Assembly: GCA_001600615.1 (NCBI GenBank)
Contig: BCKK01000002.1
Span: forward strand, 3,068,809 to 3,132,808
From: Dioszegia crocea
Taxonomy: Eukaryota; Basidiomycota; Tremellomycetes; Tremellales; Bulleribasidiaceae
Length of the DNA: 64,000 bases
Direction of reading: 5' to 3'
Shown here: positions 1 through 12,500 of the stretch, piece by piece
Numbering within the stretch: position 1 is the first letter of the stretch
Layout: each line of letters starts with the position of its first letter
Translations under genes and position numbers: made by a program
The notes under the pieces: generated by a model
What the model was told of the DNA's origin: nothing
The model's database searches: none
What the model saw: only the letters and a program-made list of their open reading frames with translations

Positions 1-302
1 AGGTAAAGGAAGGGCGTCGCGACATACCGCTGCTCTTGACCTTGGCTTGATATAGTTTGCGAGGCCGAGAAGGGCCAAGACCTCTGTTTCGAATCAGCAC
101 GAGTTATGGCAGTAGTTTTGAGCGAGTATGACCTAGCCGAGGATAAGCGCAAGAGGACAAGTACTCACCGCTTCATGCGCTCTCCATTGGTCAGACCCTG
201 ACGAGGAGCCACTCGGCGCACGTTCGCTTTTGACGGCGGGGATATGGCGGCATATACAGACACCATCATAGTGATGAAGAGGACGAGTACGGCGAGCTTC
301 AT
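1..302 (-). CDS. Small secreted protein, 5' part only (cut by window edge)
   Basis: The start codon is at 302. Exon 1 is 302-169 and exon 2 is 83-28; a GT donor at 27 opens a further intron that leaves the window, so the C-terminus is missing. The first ~19 residues (MKLAVLVLFITMMVSVYAA) form a clear signal peptide. The mature N-terminus carries a TNGERMKRGLGPSRPRKLY stretch. From memory, many basidiomycete secreted proteins have such an Arg/Pro-rich 'RGL.P..PRR' motif just after the signal peptide, but this gives no function. Intron 1 (84-168) joins a CG|A arginine codon in frame. Function is not recognised; an extracellular or cell-surface role is inferred from the signal peptide alone. Confidence 0.6.
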
Positions 303-1081
303 GGTAGATTGAGTAGGAGGCGAATACAGGACAGTAGATCAGCGGTTACAATAGGAAGGGGGAATAGTCAGTCGAGGCAGAACCTTCGTCCACCTGGATA
401 TATATTATATCCTCGCCTCTCACTTGGCATACCAACTTGCTACAGCCAGAAGGCCAGCCATCTCGCTCCTTCGTGTCAGGAGAAGATCAACCTCGGTCCG
501 ACCAAGAAAAACAAAACACTGAAACAGCCCCGAATCTCCGGATGTGAACATTTCGGCCGATGCGCCACCCAGTTTGCCACCGAGCCGAACAGGACCCGCG
601 GCCGGATATGGGATGTATGAAACTATCGTGAGGTTTAATCAGCGGGATGAGTAAAGCTAGAGGGCTAAAGCGGAGGTATGAGCCCAAACACGTTCCTGAT
701 GATGCTGGGTGCCGAGGTAGATTGAGAGGGTTGAGAAATGCCCTGATCACTGGAATTGGGGTGTACTTCTCCGCGGTGGCGCAGACGATATAGATAAATC
801 TGCCGTAAGGAGGTCCAGGCACAGGCGAGCCGGCGGGCATTTGAGAAGACCGTGCTGGGTGTCGAGCGCATATGAGAGGAGCCATCAGGAGGCAGGATAG
901 ATCCCAAAGGCCCCGATGATCATCGATCAATCGTCCCGGTCCAGCGCCGAGGCCACGATTGGATTACAAATGTCGACAAACAATACTTCGATTCCGTCTT
1001 TGCTCGTCACCGCTGCGCACATATCTGCAGGAATAGCACATGCATTCCGCTCGATACGTTCATATTGCCATCTACTGCATT
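303..1081. other. Intergenic stretch between the secreted-protein gene and the CCT4 3' end
   Basis: Apart from the TATA-like tract this stretch holds no reading frame with recognisable domains or splice-consistent extensions. It should contain the secreted gene's promoter and the CCT4 3' UTR. Confidence 0.5.
398..410 (-). promoter_or_regulatory. TATA-like element upstream of the secreted-protein gene
   Basis: An A/T-only tract (atatatattatat) lies about 100 bp upstream of the start codon at 302 in otherwise GC-richer DNA. Its position fits a TATA box for the minus-strand gene. This rests on sequence and position only. Confidence 0.35.
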
Positions 1082-3214
1082 CTACCTCGTGAACTGAGCG
1101 TGTCAGCTATATTCGTAATAGACTTCGTCAACGGGGCGACGGCGATACAAAAGGGAGGAAGGGGAAAGACATGGCGGAGAGGGATAATGTGCAACTTACC
1201 TGAATGTCATCAATCCTCAGAATCAGCGCCACTGTCTCTGTTGCCAATTCCAACGCCGAAGTCGACACCAACAGAGGCTGGACGACGTTCTCTTCTAGGA
1301 TGTTTGAGATAATGCCCTATGCCAATCAGCCCTGGACCCCATCCCCGACAATCAGAGACATACCTTCTTCACATTGATCCCCGCAGTTCTCTCGCCTAGA
1401 CTATGCCGATTCCTCAATTCCGTGACGATCTGAATGGGGTTCAATCCGGCATTCTCGGCCAATGTCGTCGGGATAATTTCGAGGGCTTCTGCGAATGCCT
1501 GGAAACAATATGACTCTTTGCCCTTGAGAGTTTGAGCGTGTTGCGTTAAGAGTCGAGAGAGGTGGATTTCGGGGGCACCGCCACCGGCAATCAGGGCTCT
1601 GGTGATGTAAGCTTACAGTTCTCGCTGCGCTGTTTTTGTCAACCTACCGCTTCTTGACCAAACATCTCACCACACACAGCGCATCGTGCAGACTCCTCTC
1701 ACTTTCCTCCAGAACCAGCTGGTTCGCTCCTGTGCAAACAATCGACACGGTCTTTCCGGGATTCTTCACACCTGTAACCTTGACCACCTTCATTCCGTTC
1801 TGGCTGAATTCCTCGACCAGCTCGGCCGTTCCCAACTTATCCTCCGTAAACGCCTCGATATCCGCCACAGGCCTGCATCCCGTTGATTTGGCCAAGAAGT
1901 CAATCTCGTCCCGCTCCACATCCTTAATCACCATAATCTTCAATTTGGCCAGGAAATGCAGGGACAGGTCCGTAACCGCATCGCGCAGGATGGATTTCTG
2001 GATGAGAAGGACATTACAGCCCGTCTTCTTGATCCGTTTGCACAGATTGAGAAGGTATTGACGCTCCTCTTTGAGAATCCGGTCCATCTGGCGGTAGTCG
2101 TTGACGACAATCTGATTGTCCATGTCGGGTTTGGGGCTGCTGAGCTGGAATTGAATCAGACCGATTCGGGCCTTGTCTATCCGAGTAGGACCGCCAGCGG
2201 ATGAGATTACGACCTGGTTCAGGGCAACACCCTCAACAAGCTCAGTGTCTTCAATGGTTCCGCCGACTTTCTTGACAATTCGGATGTCCCGGAGATCGAC
2301 GTTGGATGAGGTAGGGGTGAGAAGACGGGTGACGGCAGATACAGCGATAGGAGCGAGGATGGAGGAGTATTGAGAGACGATCTGTGGGTTAGCTGTGTCC
2401 ATCCCGAGGTTTTAGCGGTAGCTTACTTTGGAGTTGAGGGAAGTTGCGGCAGCACGGAGGAGTGATTCCCGATCATTCATGTCGATCGGTATGGAGATGT
2501 CATTCAAGAACTCCACGGCCTTGCTGGCAGCTTTTTGGAAGGAGTGGGCGATGGTGGTTGGGTGAATACCTGCATAATTAGCGATTGCACGGCGGGACAA
2601 CGAGAGTTCTAACTCACCCTGGGACAAGAGCTTCTCGGCAGCTCCAAGCAGACTTCCAGCAAGGACGACAACACTGGTCGTTCCGTCTCCTGCTTCGATA
2701 TCCTGAGCTTGCGATAGCTCGACCAGCTGAAACGGTCAGCGTAATACCCAGGTGACGAGTCGGACTTGAACATACCATCCGTGCGGCAGGGTGTAAAACA
2801 GCCATGTGCTTCAAGATTGTCGCTCCATCGTTGGTAATGACCACCTCGCCAGTACTGGTTTGAATCTATCGGATCAGCACCAGGCCCCGGTGTTACTTCG
2901 TTCATGCGAGAATTGATGTACCATTTTGTCCATCCCTTTCGGGCCCAAACTTGTTCGGACAGCGTCAGATACGGCTGATCTGTCAGCTTGGTTCCAGTAG
3001 GCTTAAGAAGCCAATTTTAGGACGGTGCATAATTCACCCTTGGCAGCATTCATGTTTGACAGCCTGACCTCGGTGGGTTTCCCCTGCGCAACGCATCAGC
3101 AACTTGAACAACCTCCCTATAGACTGGTCGCAGACTTACCTTATCCGAAAATTGGCCATCTGAGATACCATTCCCGCCCATACCCATCAAAGCTGGTCCT
3201 AGTGTGGAAGTCAT
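1082..3214 (-). CDS. CCT4: T-complex protein 1 subunit delta (CCT4)
   Basis: Delta subunit of the cytosolic TRiC/CCT chaperonin, which folds actin, tubulin and other proteins using ATP. Ten exons: 3214-3140, 3083-3038, 2974-2922, 2865-2776, 2726-2618, 2569-2427, 2381-1648, 1598-1364, 1316-1200 and 1093-1082. They join to 1614 nt, 537 residues, the usual CCT length. The nucleotide-binding signature [12 protein letters not shown] is intact. The apical segment carries the delta-type run [19 protein letters not shown] and a long [18 protein letters not shown] block. The last coding exon is only 12 nt and encodes FTR plus stop, matching the short basic end of the family. Every join keeps frame. 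It is divergent from GPI16 with 210 bp between start codons. Confidence 0.95.
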
Positions 3215-3424
3215 GATGTCTCTAGAGGGTTTATATAGACTGATGGAATGTGTTGGAAGGTATGGTCGCTGGTGGTGGACCAAAAGTCACGTCTCAGCGC
3301 GTGGTCCAGAGATGAATGGGAGAAAAAGATGTAAAGTCGCGTAGAATAATTAAATGGGTGGAGGGTGTCCGCTTGAGCCATCTATCCATTTATTACCATC
3401 TATACCAGGCATGATCATCAGAAT
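3215..3424. promoter_or_regulatory. Shared upstream region of CCT4 and GPI16
   Basis: These 210 bp lie between two divergent start codons and must hold both core promoters. I see no strong TATA box or other motif. Confidence 0.4.
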
Positions 3425-5435
3425 ATGATACATAGCCTCCTGCTCTTAGGGCTATGTGCGCTCCGGATAGCCGCTGTACCGACCCTTGACGAATTTCACG
3501 AATCACTCACACTCCATCCTTTGCCCGACGGCAAGTTGTCGGTGTTGTTCGAGTTCACGACCTACTTCTCGGGGCCTTTAGGACAGAAGCGAACCCGTAA
3601 GCCCTTTGGACTCCCGACTAGACTCCAGCTGAATCATTAGCCGAGTCTCACCACTCGCTCACTTCGCCGGCACTCCTTCTGCCTCTTCAGCTCAACAATG
3701 TCTCGGAGCTCTCCATCTCATTCGTCTCTGGACAATGGGACCAGCACCGGTCAGGCCAAGCAGGACCTCTATCATATGGGTCAGGTGGCGGCGGAGGGGA
3801 GACCCGAGGATGGTTGCGAAACACCGGCGGTATGGATGAGAAGCAGGTGTATGAGAATTGGGTCGCAGTGACCAATGCTCTAGGCGGGCTGTTCTGCGCG
3901 ACGCTGGCGCCGGCCAATGAGGGCGAAGTGATCACCACCTTTGGAGAAATCTACCCTCCTGCTAGAGAATCCAAACACAGTACGCCTTCACTCATCACCA
4001 TATCCACTGGGCCAAACTGACTTTGCAGACCTTACACACTTCCACGTCCCTCATCCCGAACAGCTCCTATGTACCGAGAATCTCACGCCCTTCCTCGCTT
4101 TGCTTCCTTCCAAAGGTATCTCAGGCCTCTCAGCACTACTTGCGCAACCCGGTGTTGTCTTATCGTGGGGTTTCAAGGCGGAAGGTATAGACGTCGTCAT
4201 GCCCGACCCGAGCACAGGTGCGCGCGGACAGTGGAAAGGATGGTGGGAGGGAGTGGTCGATCTCGTCCCGGTAACTGGCGGCTCGCGTGCTTCAAGCATC
4301 GAGAAGCTATTCAGGAAGAGCTTACCGAGAGTCTTCCCCGAGGCGTCTAGCAGTGTGATCCGACTGATCACGCCGGCTGAGGAAGCATTCAGAGTGGATC
4401 CGTTACCTCGGAGCAATCAGGAGGTGTGGATAGATGGGAAGCAAAGAGAGGTCCTGGAATGGGATTTGATGAATGGAGATATGGTGGGGAAAGATCTGAG
4501 ATTCTGGTGGCATGAAGCAGGGGATTTCAAGCATCGTACGTGCCTTCTCGATCTGATGATCTAAGTACCAGTTTGACTGATACCTCCAGCCATAAAGCTC
4601 GAGTCACCCCCTATCAGCATTTCCCGCCGCATGGCCGCGCCCTTCGCGTCGGACGGGACGTTCGTTATCCGCATCACCAACGCAGGGGATGAGTCTCGTC
4701 AAGCCGTATACTCCGAGGTATGGCCCTGGTGGGTCAAGGGATGGATGAGCGAGGTGACTATTGTGCAGGAGGGACTTGGTCAAGAACGAGGTGAGTCGGA
4801 TCGATCCCCGCTGTACGAGACGTAATGCTCACATTGTAGCCTCACCACACCTATTGACAAATCTCGCCTACCATCCCTCGCGTCCTCCCAACCCCTCCAC
4901 CACGTCTCTCCACTTCACTCTCACTCTCCCTGCGCAATCCACCCTCGTTCTCTCCATCCCCTACTCGAAACTCACCATCAAATACACGGAGCACCGGCCT
5001 GACGCCGAGCGGGGCGTAGAGCTCTCCTCAGGCGTCTTGACCTTACTCGATCTCGAAGGCGAAGACATTAGCCTGTCCAATACCTCCGATTCTGCCCACC
5101 TCCGCCGCAGTGGTCGTTCTCACATCTACACAACCCGACTACTGCTCGACCTCCCCACACCAGACTTTTCCATGCCGTACAACGTCATCATGATGAGTTG
5201 CACCGTCATGACTGTGTTCTTCGGGATGATGCAGGGTGCACTCAGCAGGCGATGGGGATACATTGATACTAGCGTGGAAGACACGTCTAGCCCTATAGGG
5301 AAGATCAGGGCGTTGTTGAAGAAGAAGTTGGGCAGAGCGGTTTCAAAAGCGGTGCTGAAACCTGTGTCGGCGAAGAACGTCGAGCCGATCCTAGTCCCAG
5401 AGTCGGCTAGCGCGGATAAGGATGATAGAGGCTGA
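3425..5435 (+). CDS. GPI16: GPI transamidase subunit PIG-T / Gpi16
   Basis: Subunit of the ER GPI-transamidase, which cuts the C-terminal signal of a precursor protein and attaches the GPI anchor. Exons are 3425-3596, 3641-3979, 4029-4535, 4590-4790 and 4840-5435, giving 604 residues. A signal peptide (MIHSLLLLGLCALRIAAVP) is followed by the conserved DEFHESLTLHPLPDGKL entry. A CTENLTPF segment matches the PIG-T region that carries the conserved cysteine linked to the catalytic subunit. A single membrane span (about YNVIMMSCTVMTVFFGMM) sits near the C-terminus, before a basic cytosolic tail. Length and topology fit the family (about 550-620 residues). The frame shift at intron 2 (CACA|AC) is resolved by the conserved residues on both sides. 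Confidence 0.93.
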
Positions 5436-5744
5436 GACCGCCTGCGGCATGTATTGGGCTGCTCAAGGTGATCAGGCTGCTATCATCAGATTCACCCCGA
5501 AAACATCCCCGACGGTCACCGACGGAGATTACCGATGACAATCTTATCTCCTCCGGTTTCCTGCGGGTCGATGTTTTCACTTCTGGGCGCCAGTTCATAC
5601 ATATAGCTACCATCAATACCTGACAAACATGCGACCGTCCGACTCAAACAGCTTCTCCGGATCTGAACATCGATCAGCTGAAGCAGAACATCCCCTGAAT
5701 TCCGATCCCTTACTTACCTTCTTCGCTCCTAGACATCAACCAAT
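5436..5744. other. Intergenic: GPI16 3' end to RTA1-like gene
   Basis: These 309 bp hold no supported reading frame. They are the expected site of the GPI16 terminator and the RTA1-like promoter. Confidence 0.4.
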
Positions 5745-7063
5745 ATGGCGCACGAAGCAGGCCAAGACATCACTGATGCCATGTGAGTTACATAGACTGT
5801 CACCTGTTTTCGGAAGACATGTGCTGACACTCTTCCAGTGCCATCTATAATCCTAATGGGGCCATATCAATGATTGCCTTTATCGTCTTTCTCGTCGTCG
5901 CTATAGGTTTCTGGTATAGTGAGTGCCTTTTCCCCGTCAACTTCGCATGGGATCCTTCGTCTGGTGTATCAAATTGCTGACATCCTAGGACACTCCAAGA
6001 CACCATCGCCTCGATCCAAATATATGCGGCCTATCCGATACGGTGCGACTTTCATGGCTCTAGGTTACCTTTGCCGGTTTACAAGACGGAACGGGATAAG
6101 CGCTTGGTCATGGCTCTTTGAGACTCTAGTATGTCCACTGGCCCATCGTTGGAGATCTAACAGCTTATAAAGGAAGTTCATCTTGCTCTCACCTTGCGCC
6201 TTTCTCGCACAAGTATACATCCTCCTCCCGCGAATAGCCACTTATCTGAATGAAGAGGACAGACTGCCTCTCGGAGGAAGAGCCATCAAGTGGATCTTTA
6301 TTCTAGCGGACGTGACGACTGTTCTCGCTCAACTAGCCGGGACGGCACTTACAATCACGTTTGGGGATCTCGTCAAGATTGGGAAATGGGTAAGTCTGCG
6401 CGAGTCTAGCTCTTGCCTACCGAAGAGAGCATTGATGGTGTATAGGTAGTCACTGGAGGACTCTGGGTACAGCTAGTATTCTTCCTGACTTTCATGGGAA
6501 TCTTCGTCGCCTTTGTCATCCGGCTGAGGAAGGCACAATTGGGGAAAGCGACACTAGCGAGTGGGAAGTGGAATGAACGATGGACGAGTTTGATATACGT
6601 CATGTTTGCGGCTTGCTTGTGCATGTTGGTAAGTCCCACTCTGTGGCGCTTCCTCCAATCGATCATGGCTGATAGTCGTGCAGATCCGCTCTATCTATCG
6701 TGTAGCAGAGTACACTTCAGGGTAAGTTCACCGTAAATATTCTGGAGAAGGCTTCTCTGACGCAGACATTCGGCGTCACACTTGCCTATGGCTGACTACA
6801 TCAGAGCGAACTCCGCCTTGGCCTACAGCGAGCCGGCCTTCTACATTTTAGATTCCCTGATGATGCTGCTCCTCATCATCAGTTTTCATCTCGTCTGGCC
6901 ACCTGCTTGTTTGGATGTCGATCCGTTTGCCGAGCGTCATAAGATGGATCGCCATGCGGTTGAAACTCGGCAAACGGATCGGTATGCGGAACGTCGTGCA
7001 ATACGGACGCAACAAACGGAGCATCATGCGATGCAGATCCAGATGCAGCACGGACAGCGATAA
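5745..7063 (+). CDS. RTA1-like seven-helix membrane protein
   Basis: Member of the fungal RTA1/RSB1 lipid-translocating exporter family, which is linked to resistance to toxic sterol or sphingolipid compounds in yeast. Seven exons: 5745-5782, 5839-5918, 5989-6128, 6177-6389, 6446-6628, 6684-6721 and 6766-7063; 329 residues. Family landmarks include LSPCAFLAQVYILLPRI, a VTGGLWVQLVFFLTFMGIF helix, IRSIYRVAEYTSG after the conserved 'MLIRSIYR' turn, and EPAFYILDSLMMLLL in the last helix. The acceptor of intron 3 (6129-6176) is gaag, fixed by frame. The polar tail (about residues 290-329) has irregular copies of a (D)R.A...R(T/A).Q pattern rich in His, Arg and Gln. The substrate is unknown. The gene converges on the Zn2Cys6 gene with a 76 bp gap. 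Confidence 0.88.
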
Positions 7064-7139
7064 GTGTAGGACTCGACGGGCGTTTGCATGTATAACTAGT
7101 AGTAGTGGTGACTAGCCTTGACGACGCCGCTTTGCGCTT

Positions 7140-9310
7140 CTACATTCCCCACCCAGCGCCCCAGCCCTGGACTTGACCAGAACGAGCGTCCACGTTCCCA
7201 CCTCCCATGCCCATGCCCATGTCCCAATTCCCCGCACCCACTCCAAAACTACCATCCTCCCCAAATAAGCCCATAGCTTGTCCTCCTTGCATTCCGAAGA
7301 AAGCATCAAAGTCGAACATCGCCCCCTCCCAACCGCCATCTGCCCCCATTTCCGCATGTTGACTCTGTTGAAGCTCCCGCATTGCTTCACCCCAAACTAT
7401 GGGCGCATCAGCGCCGTCGATAGTAGCAAGAAGGGGTGTATATTGGGGATGAGCATGGATTAGACGGGTCCGGATTTGGATTAGGTGATCATGGTCGATT
7501 TTCGGACTATCGGTAGAGGTCGGTGTGCTGTGCCCGGACGGGACAGCCTCGTGGAGTTTCCGAGATTGACTGATGCACTTATATGCTAGTATGATAAGGG
7601 TGAAGGCGAATGCGGGAAGATGACCGAGGGGGAGATTGGGGTGATCGATCAAGAAGTTTAGTGCTGAAACGGAGGATGTGTGGATTCGGCGGGTATACTC
7701 TCGGGGTAGGCGGCTACAGACTTCGAGTCCCAGTGGAGTCGGGAGGTTTCCGAAGCTTGAGACATTCAAGAAGAGGAGGACGTCAAACAGGTAATTGGTA
7801 AGGAGCAGAACTGCTGCAGATGGGCCTATTGGCGTCAGCTATGGTGAATCGTGATTATAAAGCGGGAACGAACAATGTGTCATCGCTACTACCATAATCT
7901 GCCGGTTGAACAGGGTGTCTGTGTCGTATGATTGGACAGCATTGACGAGCTGATCGATTTGGCTCGAGTCGTAGGATCTCGCTGTTCGCAAGGAACGTAG
8001 TGCAGCGAGGACACTGTCAAACCGCTGATAAAGCTCGCCCTCGAGGATCAGATGGTAGAAGAGACGATCATTCGGTAGGTCCTGCGGTCGAAGCACATCG
8101 GCAGGGATGTAGGATGTGATGAGATGTCGGACCGACAAGGCGGGGGCATTCATGTATTCGACCCTTGTATCATCAGCACATATGCAGCACGAACGGAACA
8201 GGGCAGCTGACCATCTCGCTCGTTGTAGGGTAGCATACCACTGAGTGTGTCAGCTGTGGATGTCTATCAATATTGTGTCCCAGTTCACCAATTTGACATC
8301 ATCCAAATCCTGCCTCATCCAATCTAGACCCCTATCCTCCTGATCCCTACATGTCACCCTGTGTATGGCTCCATCTATCCCGAGTGCGTAGCCCATCTCA
8401 ACAGCACGTGCCGCTGCACCGTATCTGTCGGGCGGCGTGTATGAGCCGCCCTCTTCTGCCGTAGGAGGTGCAAGTGACAGAATGAGCAAAGCTAGCATCG
8501 CTTCGCGGGACGGTGGTAACATGGGGATACGCTCAAGATTCGCCCGAAGATTATTGACAAGGTAGGCAGTGGGTGAGGAGGATTGGCGGAACTGGAGGGT
8601 ACCGGCTTGGTACACCAGGATGCATGTCCGAAGTAGGGGATGGGTCGGCGGGGAAAGCGGGAGTAGGGGGCTGAAGGGAATGACGGTGTCGATGTGCCGT
8701 TTGAAACTGCTCGTTATGAGCGTCTGGCTTTGATAAGGAGTCCTACTTACCTTTCATAGATTCCTGTCCATTGAGGTAGCGAGATCAGTCCTGCACCGAC
8801 AGGATCAGTCAAGCGTCTCGACCGAGGTAGGCACAGAGCCCGATTCGTCAATGCCCCGCCGCTCTCAACTGAGGGCTGAAGCTCTCGCGCTTCCTCGACT
8901 GCAGGAGCCGGTTGGGGCAACATCGGCACGCGCTCCCGCCTCTCCCCCGACTGCCTCATTATACTCTCCAACATACTCTCCATCCGCCTAGTCCGCGCTT
9001 GTATATCCTGCAATACGCCGAAGCTTGCCGGGTTATCGTCGTACGCGTTCTCCGTCTCTCGAGGTTCTCGAGCGTGACTACTCGGGCCAGCGCCGGCAGA
9101 CTCATCCGCCCCTCCATATGCATAGCCAGCTCTCGAGCATTCCGTCCCGAGCGTCCGACATCGATGACATCCCTTAGGAGTGATCATCTCGCAGCGCGAC
9201 TTGCGCCTTTGGCACGCATCGCAGGCTGTCGATAATTTTTTCCGCTTCGCCGGTGGCTCCGAGGGGGACCGGGAGGGCGCTCGAGAGTTGGGCTGGCTGT
9301 AAGTCGACAT
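7140..9310 (-). CDS. Zn2Cys6 binuclear-cluster transcription factor
   Basis: Fungal-type regulator of 660 residues from five exons: 9310-8751, 8706-8289, 8240-8212, 8163-7874 and 7825-7140. The DNA-binding cluster (about residues 30-58) has the C-x2-C-x6-C-x7-C-x2-C-x6-C spacing (CDACQRRKSRC ... CHRCRTLGTEC), preceded by a basic PAKRKKLS segment. The middle part, with RYGAAARAVEMGYALGID, resembles the helical fungal-specific regulatory domain (Fungal_trans). The C-terminus is Gly/Met-rich and low in complexity. Exon 3 is a 29-nt micro-exon. Its downstream intron uses a weak gtcagc donor and intron 4 a gttcgt donor; both are 48 nt and required by frame. Targets are unknown. It is divergent from the C1-THF synthase gene (256 bp). 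Confidence 0.87.
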
Positions 9311-9566
9311 TACGTCGATCGGACCAGCCGGGTCGGTCAGGGAGGGTCAGTTGGGTCAGCCAGGTGCTTGTATGAGGGATCCTGAGTGTCGACTGTCTGT
9401 ATAGGGTGGTGGGTGCCAAACGCGGGGTGGATGCGGGGGAGATGTCTCGAAATTTCCAAGGATTGAGTGAATTTCCAACAATTGGTTAGCTTTGCGCTTC
9501 GACCCACCTCTCGGCAAACCAAACCCCTTATCTCTGATCCCTATCTCTTCCCTCCCTCATCACTCC
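9311..9566. promoter_or_regulatory. Shared upstream region of the Zn2Cys6 gene and C1-THF synthase
   Basis: These 256 bp lie between divergent start codons. The side next to the plus-strand gene is rich in CT runs, as in many fungal 5' leaders. No specific operator is evident. Confidence 0.35.
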
Positions 9567-12500
9567 ATGAGCTTAGCCAGACATCTACGGTCTAGCTATA
9601 GAGTAGCAAAACTCCAGCGATTCCAAACTGCGTCTGCCTCGATCTCTACCGCTTCCCTCTCCGTTCGACGTTCCCTATCCCTTATCTCTACTCCCTCCTC
9701 CTCGGGAATCAAAAGTAGCCGAAGATACATCATGTCTGGAGCTGCTGCCGACATTGCCCCCAGCGGTTCCGCCGGGAACGCTGCTGGTGGTAAGATCATC
9801 GATGGAACAGCCATCGCAAAGTACGTAGCAGATTCTGCAATTCGACTTGCAACAACAACGTGCTGATGGACAGGACGATCCGAGCCGATATTTCCCATGC
9901 CATCAATGAGCTACACAAGAACGAGCCCACTTTCCACGCGCCCCACCTTGTCATCCTCCAGCTCGGCTCGAGCTCCGCGTCTGCCACCTACATCCGCATG
10001 AAGCTCAAGGCGGCGGAGGAGAGCGGCATGACCGTCAAGCACATCCAGATCCAGTCCGATGCCGAATCAGGCGAGGCGAAGGGTACTGGTGTGCGCAAGG
10101 TGCTGGACCACGTTCGCAGGGCGAACGCAGATGACAAGGTGTCTGGTATCCTTGTCCAGCTACCACTGGAGGGAGCAGGCAAGGAGGACGAGAAGATGGT
10201 GGTTGACTCGGTGGATGTCAAGAAGGATGTCGATGGTTTCCACCCTGAGAACATTGGACTGCTGTCCAGCCGAATCGGCTCCCCTTACTTTGTCCCCTGT
10301 ACCCCTGCCGGTGTCCTTCGATTGATCGAATCCACTGGATTCAACCTCGCCGGATCCAACGTCGTCGTCCTCGGTCGATCGGACATCGTGGGAACCCCCG
10401 TCTGCGCTCTCCTTCGCAAGAGGGACGCTACCGTCACCCAGTGCCACTCCCGCACCAAGAACCTCGAGGCCATTGTCAAGGGCGCCGACGTTGTCGTTGC
10501 CGCAATCGGTCAGGCCGAATTCGTCAAGGGCGATTGGCTCAAATCTGGGGCCATCGTCATTGACGTCGGTACCAACTACATCCCTGACGACACCAAGAAG
10601 TCTGGTCAGCGCCTCGTCGGTGATGTCGACTTCGCATCAGCATCCCCCGTCTCATCGTTCATCACTCCCGTTCCCGGAGGTGTTGGACCCATGACGGTCG
10701 CGATGCTCATGCACAACACCTTCGAAGCTGCCAAGCGTCAATGGCAGGTCGGCCGAGACCGCAAACTCATCCCCCTCCCCCTTAAAATGCTCGAAAAGGT
10801 CCCCTCCGACATTGAAATTGCCGTCGCCCAGACCCCCAAACCCGTTGCCGAAATCGCATACGAGATCGGCGTCCAATCCGACGAGCTTGAAAGCTACGGT
10901 AAATACAAAGCCAAGATTGAGCTTAGCGTACTCGACCGTCTGTCCCACAGACAAGACGGGAAGTACATCGTCGTCGCGGGTATCACACCCACTCCCCTCG
11001 GCGAGGGCAAATCCACCACCACCATTGGTCTTGCCCAAGCTCTCGGCGCGCACCTGAACAAGGTCGCCATTGCTTGCGTTCGTCAGCCTTCCCAGGGTCC
11101 CACTTTCGGTGTCAAGGGTGGTGCCGCTGGTGGAGGTTACGCTCAGGTCATCCCCATGACTGAGTTCAACCTGCACTTGACTGGTGATATCCACGCCGTC
11201 ACAGCAGCCAACAACCTCCTCGCCGCTGCCATTGACGCGCGGATGTTCCACGAGTACACACAGAAGGACAAGGCGCTGTATGACCGATTGGTCCCCAAAA
11301 AGAAGGGCGTCCGGACTTTCGCCCGGCCCATGCTTGCCCGGCTGAAGAAGCTCGGTATCGAAAAGACAAACCCCGACGACCTTACCGAGGAGGAGGCGTC
11401 GAAGTTTGCTCGGCTCGATATCGACCCTGCCACCATCACTTGGAATCGTGTGCTTGATGTCAACGACCGGTACCTCCGGAAAATCACCGTTGGTCAGGCG
11501 GGTACCGAGAAGGGCTTCTCGCGAGAGACAGCCTTTGACATTGCCGTCGCGTCGGAAGTCATGGCCGTTCTGGCCCTGTCCAAAGACCTCGCGGACATGC
11601 GTGCTCGTCTCGGACGCATGGTCATCGGTTCATCTAAAGCTGGTGAACCCATCACTGCCGAGGATATCGGATGTGCAGGTGCCATGGCTGTCCTCATGAA
11701 GGATGCCATCAAGCCTACCCTCATGCAAACCCTCGAGGGAACTCCTGTCTTTGTCCACGCCGGACCATTTGCCAACATCGCACACGGAAACTCCTCCATC
11801 ATTGCCGACCGTATCGCCCTCAAACTCGCCGGTATCGAGAAGGGTGACAACCCCGAACGATCCGGTTACGTCATCACCGAAGCTGGGTTCGGTGCGGATA
11901 TCGGGATGGAGAAGTTCTGCAACATCAAGACCAGGGTGTCTGGCTTGAACCCCAACGCTGTCGTGCTCGTCGCGACGGTGAGGGCGCTGAAGATGCACGG
12001 TGGCGGACCGGCCGTCACTCCTGGCCGACCGCTCGATGCGGTGTACTCCACTGAGAACCTGGAGCTGCTAGGGAAGGGATGTGCCAACTTGGGCAAGCAC
12101 ATTGAGAACGCCAAGAAGTTCGGCTTGAAGGTGGTTGTTGCTGTCAACCAGTTCTCGTGAGTCACCCTCTCACGTCTCCCATGTTATATCAGGGCCCGAG
12201 CTAATAAACGCAGCAACGACACTCCCGCTGAACTTGAGTTTGTGCAGAAATACGCACTCCAAGCCGGTGCTGATTACGCCGTACCTGCCAACCACTGGGC
12301 TCGCGGTGGAGAGGGAGCCAAGGACCTAGCCGAAGCCGTCATTTCCGCCTGTGCCGACCCCTCGGAGGGCTTCAAATTCCTCTACGATCTCAACCAACCC
12401 CTCATCAACAAGATCGAAATCATTGCGAAGGAGATGTATGGTGCGGATGGCATCAAGCTTTCCCCCGAGGCGGAGGCGGAAGTTGAGCGATATGAGAAGC

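Noticed and set aside
487..930. 147-residue minus-strand open frame
   Set aside because: No domain, no coding-like composition and no splice-consistent continuation. It lies in promoter/3' sequence between two genes.
10652..11251. 199-residue minus-strand open frame antisense to C1-THF synthase
   Set aside because: It is a mirror of a highly biased coding exon on the plus strand; composition (Val/Asp/Gly repeats) follows from the sense codons.
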